Assembly (NCBI RefSeq): GCF_001039355.2
Contig: NW_019775672.1
Location: forward strand, 234,355-257,137
DNA length: 22,783 nt
Reading direction: 5' to 3'
Origin: Lingula anatina
Lineage: Eukaryota; Brachiopoda; Lingulata; Lingulida; Lingulidae
The translations under genes were made by a program, and so were the position numbers. Below the pieces are notes generated by a model. The model saw only the letters and a program-made list of their open reading frames with translations. It was not told the origin of the DNA and ran no database searches. This document shows positions 1-13,100 of this stretch, one piece after another (positions within the stretch are counted from its first letter, which is position 1; every line of letters begins with the position of its first letter).

Positions 1-340
1 AAGTCATATACTGGCAATCTAAATGTGACCTTGAAATTGACCTTTGACCTACTTTTCACCATGAACTGAATTTTGCAAATTTTGCTTCCCTTTTATCTCC
101 AAAACTGGCTGAGATAGGTCCATAGTTACTATTGAAGTTGAATAGGAAGTCCTATACTGGCAATCTAAGTGTGACCTTGAAATTGACCTTTGACCTACTT
201 TTTATCATGAACTGAACTCTGCTAATTTCTTTCTCTTTTAACTTCAAACTTGACAGAGATAGGTCCATAGTTACTCTTGAACTTGAATAGGAAGTCATAT
301 ACTGGCAATTTACTGTGACCTTGAAATTGACCCTTGACCT
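1..340. repeat. ~146-bp tandem repeat, 2.3 copies, cut by the left edge
   Basis: Copies begin at 1, 147 and 292, each opening with AAGTCnTATACTGGCAAT, so the period is 145 to 146 bases. The third copy degrades after about 340. Copies 1 and 2 match along their whole length, with scattered substitutions. Each copy carries three TGACCT-type half-sites in the same order (26-50, 172-196, 316-340). The array probably continues to the left. No open frame runs through it. It is either a satellite-type array or an internal repeat of a larger transposon; I cannot tell which. Confidence 0.85.
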
Positions 341-2654
341 ACCTTATGAAGAACTTAAATTTGATTGTACCATATATATTTTTTGCAATAGTTAAAAAAT
401 TCTTGTTGATTGCATTTTTACAGCTTGTCAAGCACAAAACTGGTGGCTGTGTCCCTTATTTTGTGTATGTGGGGGTCTATACGAATGCGTTTGCTCCAGC
501 TGGTGGTACAATATTTGGAGGCGGTATCGCCTCTCTGATCCTCTAGTTTCATACAGCGACGTGCAGCTTCTTGTCCCAACCTCGACTTGTCGTCCATCTT
601 TAAGCCAACAAGAATTTTGTTTTATTCTTAAAAAGAAAACAAAACACCAAAAATATAACTCAAATTTTATTTCTAAATAGACTTGAATATACATAACAGA
701 TAATAAACGTATGTCATGACATTTGCTCCATTTTTTGCTCGCACCTATTACCCAGCTTAACAGACGACTGGAACATTTCTGCTTTCTAAAAGGTATCCAA
801 TACCATTCAAAAGAGAAAGCTGTAATACAATTAACTGAAGCGATAAAAAGGTGTTTATAAATAAAGCAAAATAATTATGCCTGTTAAAATCACATTTGCA
901 AGAATGTTTGTATCTGCTAATAAAGAGCCAAAATTGTTAGCATATAAACTTTTCAGTCTCAAATGCTGGGTCGTCTAGTTTCTAATCTTCCTAGTGTAAC
1001 CTTCCTGCACTGAAGTAGAAAATGTAGTCAGTGCATTCACCACAACATGCAACTTGAGCAATAAATATTTAAATCCAGTGCATTACATTATTAACAAATA
1101 AATAAAACTACATCAACATTGCAACAAAAACAATCCCAGAACTTGGTCTTTGAGATAAATGATGGAGATGTGCATGTTCTGACTATTCCTGGGTGAACAC
1201 ATGCAAAGTCTTGGTCAGGCTAAGGAAATTGAGATATATATTATATATTAGGTTACTACCCACAAAGTTATCATTAGCCAACACAAAAAAATAGCTTAAA
1301 TTTGTATTATTGGGATCCTAGAGCAGGAAAAAAGGACAGCGCATCTTTCTTCTTTAACTACTGTGTGATATGAAAATGCCTGGGAACTCACACTTCATGA
1401 TTTCAATAACAAGAAAAAAAATTGATACACATGCAGTTTATCCCACATTTACTGATATTTGATAAAAATTCTTTAAACGTAAAAACTATAATACCAATAA
1501 GTGTGTGTTAAGTGAGAAAAGAATCCTTCTATGACTTTATTTTTACCCGTGTTAATTGGGATTGAGATATGTATACTAAATATATATGGATGCCAGTTGA
1601 CTGTTTCTAAATATATCGCCCACAAGTCTATTTGATTGGCAATTAAGCTAGAGAATAATGAACACAAGGATTAGCACAATCTGGAGGTCAGTATCAAATA
1701 AACAAAATAACAAAAATGCAGGCATAAATAAAACTGAGCTTCTAAATAAATCATATTCTATATACCTAATTTGGGAATAAATACTATCATTTCTATTGTT
1801 CAGGCCCATGGCAAATTTAGCTCGGCTAGCTGAGGCAGAGGAGAAATGGAGTCCCTTGTCACAAATTTTATTTAGTTAAGTCTTGGGAGTGGTCTGAACA
1901 CACAGAGCACATCAAAGACTTGCCTGACTTCACCTTCCACCCCTAGCAAACCCCTGCTGTCTCAACGCATGCTTTGAATTTATCTGCTGGTTACTGTCGA
2001 GTATTTGAGAATACACTGTATTATCCATTAACTTAAGTAATACTGTATTGCCACTTCAGTAAAACCATGATTTCTTGTACATTATAATGTGGGCTAAACA
2101 TTTGCTAATAATTGACAATGAAAATACTTTTTTTGAGATTTATCAAAACAAGAAATAAGCATATAATGAATAATGACAGTTGGTGGTGCTGGTGACATGT
2201 TTGAGGTTGGGTCGGAGGAGGATATTTTATCAACTTATGGGTATTTTCAGTTACCTGACCCCTAGTTTCAGAGCCATGTCTGTATCATCAACATTGCCCA
2301 ATGTGACTGAATTGTTACAGAACATGGCTCATGTGCTACTCATGATTAACTCAAATGGGGCTAGCTGAAAGTTTTTTAATTGCATCTTGACAATAACAGT
2401 TATTATGTGAACCAACTGTAGCATGATTATGAAAGAACCTGACATAATACCAGTGCTGTCAAAGTGTTCATTTGAAAAAAAAACCCAAATTAAAAAAAAA
2501 ATTGTACATTTTCGTTTTAATAATCCTGAGCCTCCTGCGAATGCTTGCATTGATTCTATAGTTTCCTGTATGTAATTGACCAATCTTAAGTGCTGTATTT
2601 TCTTCACCAATCAACCAATGAGATTTCTCCACACAAGTAATAATATTGCTCGTA
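341..2654. other. Non-coding region downstream of the GRXCR1-like gene
   Basis: This is mostly AT-rich DNA with no supported gene. It must contain the 3' UTR of the minus-strand GRXCR1-like gene, whose stop codon is at 2655. Candidate poly(A) signals on the minus strand are ATTAAA at 2516-2521 and 2375-2380, and AATAAA at 1867-1872; none can be chosen from sequence alone. A GC-richer island at about 420-600 is discussed as a finding. Elsewhere I see only short chance frames and A/T runs. Confidence 0.5.
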
Positions 2655-2843
2655 TCATTCCTGTTGGTCCAGGCACAAGTCACATCGCACAAGGCCATTC
2701 TCGTCGCATTGCATGCAGCGTAAGGCGCAGAACTCTGTAGTAAAATGGTTCCTGTATGTGGATTTCTTGCTTCCATGGCACACACTACATGGGACGTATC
2801 TATACCCACCACACTTCTCACACATCTGGTTCACTGTGATTTT
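2655..2843 (-). CDS. GRXCR1: GRXCR1-like exon 4, C-terminal CxxC domain and stop
   Basis: This exon encodes residues 280-341 and the TGA at 2655-2657. Four CxxC pairs in a DnaJ-zinc-finger-like spacing suggest zinc binding. The acceptor CTTCCAG is preceded on the sense strand by an uninterrupted run of 15 T (2851-2865 on the plus strand), a homopolymer pyrimidine tract. Confidence 0.94.
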   Translation of the reverse strand, partial: KITVNQMCEKCGGYRYVPCSVCHGSKKSTYRNHFTTEFCALRCMQCDENGLVRCDLCLDQQE

Positions 2844-5800
2844 CTGGAAGAAAAAAAAAAAAAAATTCATCAAAAATTGTTATAAATCATGTCTGAGGCT
2901 GTCAGCGACCAGGCATAATCATTTTGCCACATTTCAGTCTATTGCTAAAAACAATTGTTGACTTGATGGTACATCACTATTTGTAAATTTCTCACTGACA
3001 GGATTAAAAAATGGTTATTACTGTTTTTAAGAAAAAGCTTTAAAAATTGATTGATCCATGCTCCAAGGAATTATTCTTCACACTTTGTATGTCCAGGTTC
3101 TGCTCTTCAAAAACATGGTATACTTTGTAACAAGCCTTTTAGTCCAAGATTTTTTAGTCATAAACATGACCATGTTATGTTGTCATTGCAGCTGTGTACA
3201 GCTCTATACATATCGTGACAACTACAGATGGCTTGGTACACTTCAATCTAACTAACTGCAGTTGTCACATTACAAGTTTATTTTTTAGAAAGGGCGAGGC
3301 ATTTGAAATATTCTGCAAAAAGAATAATAATCAACATATCCTGTTTGAAGATTTTTCCTTCAAAAACCAATAGCCATTTATATTACAAAAATAAAAGCAT
3401 CACAGCATCACAATATTTAGCCTGTGAAATGGAAGAAAATTAACCATCAGATGACAAAATGTGATTTGTAATATTTCAATCAATAATCTACAGTTATAAA
3501 AGCTTTCAAAAAGGCAAAAAAATTATGAACTTTTATTATATAATACGTATAAATTACGTAAACACACTTTTGGGTTTCAATGAGAATTATACACTCACCT
3601 TGAAATGTCTAAATATTTTTCTTAATTCTCCTGATTCATTAAGGTTATCTAATGCTTCAACACCCTGCAAGAAGAAATATGAAATTTGAAAAAAAGTTTA
3701 AAAACTATAATTAAATAATTTCATATCTAAAATTTCTGACAGTTTAATCTGAAAACAAGAAATTAAATATCATGGTTGTTCACATACATATAGAACTTAA
3801 ATATACAATTTTGACTGTGCTTGGTATCTTTATCAAAGTAAATTTGAAAACTTCACATGAAATTATTAATACAAAATGCCACAACATATTGGCTTTTTAT
3901 ATAATTTCAAATCTGCAATAAACCATTCATAATGAAAACCAAAAGGAAAATGTAGTCAACAGATTGTCACTGACAGTATTAGTATGATCAGCCAGATTTC
4001 AAACAGTTTACATACTCCAGAGTGCTAGATCTGTAGTGAAGTAGTTAAATGAAAACAAAATTATCTAGTACCCTACTTTCTACAAGGTGACTTCTATACA
4101 AAATAAGGGGGAGGAGTAGACATGAAGAATGCCTTTGCAGGTCCACCAAATTTAATATCGTCATTTTTGCAATTTTACGATTGCCTTGTTTACAATCCTC
4201 ACTTTGCTGTCTTTCGGTAAGAGAACAGTCAACACAACCAAATCCACTTATCCTGGAGAGCAAACAAGCCAAAGTTCTGTCAATAGCTCAGCTTGTAACA
4301 AGACAATAGGAAAGTATCAATAGTTTACCTCGTTCCCCTCCATTTGTCTCAGTACGGGTCAACCTAAAGTGTAACATGTCAACATGGCATTGTATTGATC
4401 TCAGATCAGACTTTGATCTTTGCTTCATTGTATACAATCATTGATCTTGAGTCTCTCTTGAACATGTAATAACTATTTAGGCCATGTCTCAGCTTGAATA
4501 TTGCGACTGTGGACTCAAAATGTTCAATCAATTCTGTATCACATCTCCACCCATGTTAGAAATTACTGTTCCATTCTCCATAGGTTAAACATGTCATATG
4601 CGATGTTCTATCATATCTTTGATGTTTTTCCCATAAATGTGACAGACTATTACAGTCAAACATATTGTGTTTTGTCTTTAAATAAACTGAATACAAGTCC
4701 TATTTTGACATTCCAATTTTTTAATTTCTAAAAATTACATTAAAAGTTTTGAGCTGGATTTTCTAATACTTAGTAATTAATTTTTATCAATTTGATATAT
4801 ATTATTTCAGTTTTCTCTCTTTATAGAACACTTTGGGTTAAATACTGAAACATATCAAATTAATAATTCTTTGACATCCAAACCTGACAAAAAATCTTAC
4901 AGTAGCTATCATTTACCAGTACCTACTGGAGACCAGCAACAAACAGATTAGGCCAAAGCTGTAGGTGATATATACCAGTAAGCAATATCCACCATCCCCC
5001 AAACTCCCACCCCCATTAACCCCCTCCCAAGCCCTCCTGGGCCACTCATCTGGGGTCATGCAGCCCTCATAGTAAGATAATTTGGGGAACTTCTGAAGGA
5101 AGCACATGATTGCCTCAATCATACTTATCTATCAGTTTGAAAGCAATAAAAACATCATCACCTAAGTGACAGAGGCAAAGTGAGGTCAATGGATAACAGA
5201 AGCTACTCTCTTTCCCTTAGCCATGTTAAACAAATGGGAACTCAAAAGCTGATTCAGTAATTAGTCAGGTACTTATTACTTTGACATGAACATTTGGGGA
5301 ATAAATTTGATTCTCTAGAACGTGACAGGTTTTATTCATCAACTTGTATCACTCTAAAATTTATAGGAATGCAACTTCAGAAATAGCTGGTTTGAAGGAC
5401 TATTCCATGTAAATAGCAAGATTTATGAGGAAGCTCTTGTAATCACCAATGACGCACACCTGGATTAAGATAGAAAATACAAACTAAACACTTGAATATC
5501 AGTGTTATCAATTCTGATGACATTCAGGTATAGCCTAGAGATAAAATCCTTGTAATCAAACAGACACTTGGGGATTTTAAAATAATAACATCCAGCTGTG
5601 CCTGATGTGCTTCTTCCATTAAGGCTTCGTTCACATGCAATGTCTATTTTCTAATTTCTATTTTCTATTTGCGCTATCTTATGATCACGGTCTGTGCCCT
5701 GAATATCCCGCCGCGTAATTACTGGCAGCGCGAGCCAGTTACTTATAGTAACTTATAGTAACTGGCTCGCGCTGCCAGTAATTACGCCGTGGGATATTCA

Positions 5801-5880
5801 GGCCACAGACCGTGATCATAAGACATACCGCAAATAGAAAATAGAATTTAGAAAATAGACATTGCATGTGAACGAAGCCT

Positions 5881-5917
<37 letters not shown>

Positions 5918-7083
5918 GGGGGGGGGCTTTATCAAAATTAAGCATTAAAATTTGCATATATTAATTAGAAAGTATCTCCAAGAGACTGTTTCCATTGCAT
6001 TTTTATATGTCAAAATCTCTTCACTTTTTAAAACTTCAAAACAAAAATGTATATAGTTTTATAGATGACATCACATAATCTAAGATCAAATACTCAACTA
6101 TTTGTGGTTGACCCATATTTCTTTGCAACCACACATTACCAAGCGTGGATTAATGTCTAAAATGAGACAAGGAAATAAAAATAACTAACTAGATGTAATT
6201 TACAAACTGCTTCAGAAATTATTTTTACCAGAATGATCAGTCACTCAGTCCTTTCATACACAGGGAATTCATCTAGCCTTGGGATTATTTATTGATTTTT
6301 TTCAGATTCAGCCGCAGGTAGAATGTAATAGGTAATGTATTGATTCCACTGTATTTTAGGCTCATTGTATATAACCCAGATAGACTGATGATTATGTCTG
6401 CTTTGATAAGATACAATACACTGGCAGAGCTTAAGAAAAGATCAGGAAATGAAGAAAGCGGGAAGGGGTCTTTTTTTATCTCCATCCCCACCACCAATTC
6501 CAAGTTTTAAAGCTTAAACACTTTTCTTTAAACTAATCTAAAATCTGGTCGCAGTTGCATAGTGCTGTCAGGTGTAATTTTTTCTGTAATCAGACAGAGT
6601 CATCTGTGGCCAACAAGACACACAACACCTGTAGGTGTGAGATGAGTGATTCATTGCCTATGTCCTGGTTATTGGGAAGGTATTAATTAAGTTTATCATA
6701 GATTTAAGGAGATCAAATTTTGATAAATGGCTGTCAGAAGAAGATATTGTATCTGGTTTCATGAGATGATAATATTTTTGGTTTTGATATGCTGGCATAG
6801 TTGGTCAACCCACGTAAAAAAAAAAAGAAATAAAAAAAAAATAAAAAAAATCACCAATCCATTGCCACATGTAAAAAAAGAATTAACATGAAATAGTTAC
6901 TGCCCTCTGTTTTGACCATGACAGATAATTTGATGATATAAACCTAGGGTTTGCATTAGCCATATTTTAGCTAAATACTGAAAAAAATGTCAACAAAAGT
7001 AATTTGAGCCAATGAACAAATCTTGATTGGCAAATAAAAAAAGAAAGAAAAGGACAGTGCTTTAATCATGGGCCTTGGGAACC

Positions 7084-7129
<46 letters not shown>

Positions 7130-10100
7130 AAACAGACAAATTAATATGACCACATTCACAGACAAATTTGTAGCAGATATACAATATGTCCACCAGAGGT
7201 CAGTCTGACCACGTCTATTTGTACGTCAGCCCAACTGTCAACAGCAACTTTGTCACAAATACTGTCACACCCCAATCCGGTGACTAGGTCTAATGGCACC
7301 CAAGGCTGTCATTAATCACTGGAATATGATTAACTTAACTTGGCAAAAATCAATAAACTCTATTTACTTAATTTTTGCTTTTATTAGTTGCAAGGCATTG
7401 ATAAATGACACAGTAGTAGGGAGGGGACAGGATTTTATGGTTTTATAATATTTGCATCCATGACCAATGGATTTCTTTATAATTTCACCTTACTTCTTGT
7501 AAAACAAAATCCATAAACACTTGGAAAAATCAAGAAAGTTGCTCAGAAAAATAAAAAAAATTCATTCATATAATCAAAATTATCAATGAGATAGGTTTTC
7601 ATCTTTTTTTTTCAGGCTCATCCATACCAGGTTAATAAAAAAAAAACACTTTAAAATATATATCTGTTAACTTAAATTTCCCATTCATTTTGAACTTTGA
7701 GAAAAGGTAACTATAATTATCTTACCCCAAGCAAGACCCCATCAGCAAACACCTGCGGCACTGTGACCTCGTCCTCCCCCAGCCTCTCTATCAGCTCCTT
7801 CTGGTGATCTCGGTTCATAAACACATCTTTTTCCTCAAAGCGGACCATGTGGTTTTGTAGAATATATCTCACTTTTTGACATTTTTCGTATGTGTCTCTT
7901 ATAATTCTCATTGTGGTTGTATACACCACTATTTTTCCTTTCTCGAGGACTTTGTAATTTTTCTGAAAATAAAAGGAAAAGTACATTTGCCATTATAATT
8001 ATCACATGCATTAAGGTGGAATTAAGACACCATTTAGAAACAAATGGCAAAGGAGGCCAAATATGTTACTGTCTTCCTGCCAGTCAGCATTAAAATCAAA
8101 TTAAGCAGATGAAATTTCAAGGAAAAAATAAAATCATCAAACATGTTGCACATATTAATGCAAGATGTTACCAGTTAATGATACAAGCAAAAAAAGTTTC
8201 TCAGTATAATTCCAAGTGCGGAATCAAGAAATCAATACATGGTACAAAAGGAAGAAAATCTGATTTTTGTCTTACAAAATGCCATTCATGTTATTTCAAT
8301 ATACACAAACTTTGACAATATTTAGTTTACAGATAGCCATTTTACAAAAGAAATTAGTACTAGGACAGTAAGAGCATGCAAACATTTAATTTCTTTACTT
8401 TGTAATAAAAAAAATTGCACTGATGCATGGATTTAAATCACCACTATAACTTTATTTTCTTTCAAAGATGAAAGGAAATCTAACAACACCTAAAATTTGT
8501 CTATATGACATGCATACAATAATAAAAGTCCATTCAAGTGTAAAATCTCCTATCTATGACACACTTTATTAAATACAATATTGTATAGTTTAGGATCAGA
8601 AAAATATAGCATCCTCTCAAAGTCAAATGTGCCATCTAGTTCCATTAATACAAATTGAAAAAGTTGCCCTCTATTTAATTAATTCTCACCCCACCAATAC
8701 AATATTCTTGTCCTAAACCGTTTCACGTCACATAAAGTTCTCATAAAAATACAACCCATTTAAGGGCCATTAATGTCCTAGTTTGCCACCATTAAAGTAA
8801 GTCTATGCCTTCCCACCCGTGGCTATAATAGTCAAGTTCACCATTTATATCTGTTAGGGTTCAGAGACAGTGAGAGGGCAAACGTAATGTGCTGCTAATA
8901 GGTTCCCTGTGATGCTGCAGTTTCCAAGCACTGTCTGTTAACATTCTCAGACTTCTACCATCAATTGCCATTATGCAAACCAGATTACACAAAGATTAAT
9001 CCACTTCTTACATGACTTTTTTCTCCTTCACTACATGTCACAAATAAGAGGCAAAGGTTATTGGACAAGTCTTATATAACTATATAGTTTTAAATTACAA
9101 CAAAATCTACTTTGTTTCATTAACAATTCACCTCATCTCATTACAACTGAGTAAAAATTAAATTTACATTCTTCAGATCAACAATACGAAGTTTAATTCA
9201 CACATAACATGTGTTCATCACATGGCACAAAAAAAGACAAAAATTTACCAAGCTGTGTGAGGTACAAAACTGGCATAATAAGTGTTAACATGCAAACATT
9301 CAATTTAGTGAAATGTTATCCATTAAAACGTGAATAATTATATAACTGCTACTCTTTTTTTTAACTGCCTCTACTGTGTGCAGGTATGATCATCAGACCA
9401 GGTAATTGCAACATCACAAAAGTTTTAAAATGAGGCATTAAGAATGTCTTCCTTAATTCCACTTATAATTATTGCTAATGATAACATTAAGGCAACAAGA
9501 CACCTATTGTAGGTGAGGCATTACATAGTGAGTCTCCCGTATATTGTTGATTTTGCATTAGGCAAGAAAATTTTTAAGTGACAGGATTTCATACTCATTT
9601 TGGACAGTAAATGGAGAGATAAATTGAGAAATACTAAATTAATATCATCATTCCAAAATATACTCTGATGGTTTTACTGCAAATGCATGAGATGCTTTTC
9701 AAAATTTCTTGTAATGCATGGACATATAGTGACACAAAGTTACCACAGCATTTTCCTTCTAAATCAGTAATGAATCATTTCAAAATTTGTATAAACAGCG
9801 TACACAGAAAACACAAAACTGATCAATATGCATGTGGAGTGATAAAGAGTAAAATAGAAAACAGAGAAATTCCACAATACATTAAATATCATAAATAAAG
9901 ATAAAGGTAAAAATACCAACTGAATGTGCAGTTATAAAAATGACATTTTCCATGTAAAGAGACAAGTAAAATTTCACCCTCTCTACCTAAGAAAGATATG
10001 TCACAATGAATAAAAAACTACAAAAAAGGCATCTAGGCTCAGAATAGCATAATATATGATTGTCATTCCACTAATTCTGAAGATAGTCGACTCTGATTTA

Positions 10101-13100
10101 AAAAGTTATTGACACAATTTGTTCAAATTATCTATCATACTATGAAAAATAATTCATCAAAATTGTGTCAAGGGGTTTAATTTCTTTTACATTTATGGTA
10201 AGAAATACATTTAATTTAGTTAAAAACATATATATGCTAGATTGACCCTTCAATAAACTATATGTTTCTACAATCAACTTCTCTATTTAAATACCCGATG
10301 ACATAAAACTGCATTCCCATCATCCATTTAATCAACATGACATCAATTCATAAACACAAAATGATGATTATCTTAATGGTCATAGTACAATGTGCCCCTT
10401 GGTAGTAATACCAGTGACCGTTGTGATCTCTAGGCTTCACTAATTAACTAATCAGTGTGATAGAGTACTATGTGAACACTAGCACAATGTTCACAACCAC
10501 AGAAGTCGCAATTACATTGAAGATAAGTCAACTTTTCTCATTTCAACCCTTATCTGCATGTTCCTTATCAGCTACACTAAAATCCGCTCAAAACAATCCC
10601 TCTACTCTCTGGCCAATCACCATGCTCATCTTTGGGTTCTGCAAGGGACTGGCTTCAGAGACCAGAGGGATTTTATTTGTAATTTTGGCTAAATCAGATG
10701 ACCAGTGGAAAGAACTGACCTATTTTCAATGTAAACTCGACTTTGTTTAGACTCGGAATAGACTAAATGACATCACTACATGGCCAGATTGCTAATATGG
10801 AAAATGAAGTCTCCACAAAGTCTGGTGGTCTTAGGCGACATCAATTAGTTCATTACAGGTCCAATTTAGACTGGTTGTGAATGTGCTTTTAGGTAGAGGT
10901 GCAGCACACAGACCACATGATACATGAGAACACTGTCACCTGAATGCTTTATGCCATTTACCTGTACCAACCACTACAAGGACAGGGGGGAAGACTTTTA
11001 TAAATGATGTCTGGGTTTAAACAAATTTGCAAATTAAAAGAAATTTAGTATTTCAGATAATGAAATATTTAAAATGCACAAAAATGGGACTGTTTATGCC
11101 TCAATCTTTTTTTATTTTTTCACAAATCAGATCTGGAGGAATTAATATGCTATACTGTATTAGTATGATAGTTTAGATTCAGGTGACACTGTTCCCCATA
11201 CTGTGTGTGCATGTGATACATATATATAATGAAGACGTAACTTCCACACAGAGCCAAGATATACCTACCTGGATACCTTCATTATCTTCCTGCAGGGGCA
11301 GATAGCACAAGATAACAGTAATATTAATACAGATTGATTTCACAGGTGGGATTACTCTAGTGGCATACCCCACATTGTAGCCCTAAGTGGATACATTGTT
11401 GCTATAATTGTAACAGTAAATTCCTTTTGGTAACAAATTCTTAACTTTGTGGCACTTTGACCACCACCAGTATAAAAGGTAAGGCACTGTCATCAATATT
11501 ATACATACACACCTTATGTACCAGCATACCTTCCTTATTACAGGTGAAATAAAAACCCTGCCTGAGTATTTGATATTCAGGTTTGGTCAATTGCAGTTAA
11601 AAATGACAATATGGTCCAAATATTTTAAAAGTGAGGGAAGAGGGGCACTGCTTTAATCATTGTTCTCTTACAGAAGTATTGAAATGATGATGATGAATTC
11701 TTTTTACAAATCTTCAGCAAAGTGGTTACATCTATATGCAGTATACAGAATCATACAGAAAGAATTGAAAATTTTCGAATAGTTGACTTTACAGATTCAA
11801 AGAGTTAATTAAACCTTTAATGCACATTGGTTACTCTGCAACCTAAGAATGTGACTTCATGTCTATTAAGTATTATCTCTCAGCCCTTTGCTGCACACAA
11901 ACACAGCATATTGACATGAAATATTGCACCTATTGATTTTAACATAGGTGTGACTCCCTGGGTAATAAAACACTGCTGGTGAATCTGTCACAACCAAGAC
12001 CATTCATATATATATATATCATTATGTATTCAGTTTTCAATTTTTTCTTGTTAAACAGTTTTTTCTAAAGAACAAATTTCAATTATAAAATACAAATTAC
12101 AATAAAAAAAAACTTAAAAACTATTGTCAGTTTACCTGTACATGTCTGATTACAAATTACAACTGAGTCGAGAGAGACTGATTATTTAAAGTTATGTCTT
12201 TAACCCACTGTTTCAAATCATAAGCAGATTAAATGTGAGATAAAGCTTGTTGAAAAATTGTATAAATCCCTTCATTTACAGATAACACACACAAATATTG
12301 ATGACTCAATTACTAGAATATAATGTAAACCAAGCACTGGTTTGTGGGCAAACAAACCTTCCATTTGATTAGGCCTAATGATCTTGCATTCTGACCGCTA
12401 AACTAATCAATAAAAGTGACATTAATAATGGAAAAGTTTATTTCATCCACATGCAATGTCAGGCCAACTGCTAGTTTATTAGTTTTCATGAGCCAAGAAA
12501 CCCTTACAGTAATGTTGTTGATGCAGTTTCAGCATTGACATTTATACCATCAAGAATGTGCAGACAACTATATAATTGCCATTGTTGCGTTGCCATACAT
12601 GGAATATTATACTGTTAGAGCAGCTCTAATAATGTATGTAGGGGCAAGTGCTTGAAAGGAACTTGAAGCAAGTTGTTGTTTTCAACTATAAAACCAATTT
12701 TGTAAATTTTGGTCTATTTTATCACAGGCTGAATAAGATGTTTCCCACTTAATTGGGACATCTGAAAGATTTTTTTAAAAGAGATCACTATTTCAAAAAG
12801 AAGCTTTTTTTGCAGAGGACTGCATGCTCATGATTTATCCAAGGATAAAATAGACTAATATTTGTCTGGTCTCCCCAACTTTACACTTTAATTCTTTGAT
12901 AAAACAGTCAAAAAATTATATTGATTTTATATTAAATACTGTCACAAAGAGAAAACCGGATGCATGCAGACATCCATTAGTAAAACAATAATTACAATAA
13001 TAACGCAATTTAATGTCAAAGCTACAAAGTGTCCAGACAGTCGCTAACAATCATATGTTCTTTTTGAAGAACAACTTGTAAACAGTGTGAACAGCGCAGC

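Larger units (their letters stand above)
3665..7725 (-). other. GRXCR1-like intron 2
   Basis: About 4.1 kb. It contains a G-quadruplex motif (4996-5034), a Harbinger-like MITE (5623-5879), a (GT)n-Gn microsatellite (5883-5926), an A-rich tract (6817-6850), an (AT)n run (7087-7127) and an ERE-like palindrome (7198-7210). No exon-like frame with family support was seen in it. Confidence 0.8.

Noticed and set aside
4913-5122. 69-residue minus frame over the C-rich block.
   Set aside because: Its glycine-rich part is a by-product of the G runs. No family resemblance; kept only as a G-quadruplex or possible dispersed repeat.
10457-10750. 97-residue plus-strand frame in intron 1.
   Set aside because: No recognisable motif, composition like surrounding DNA, and no flanking promoter or splice support.
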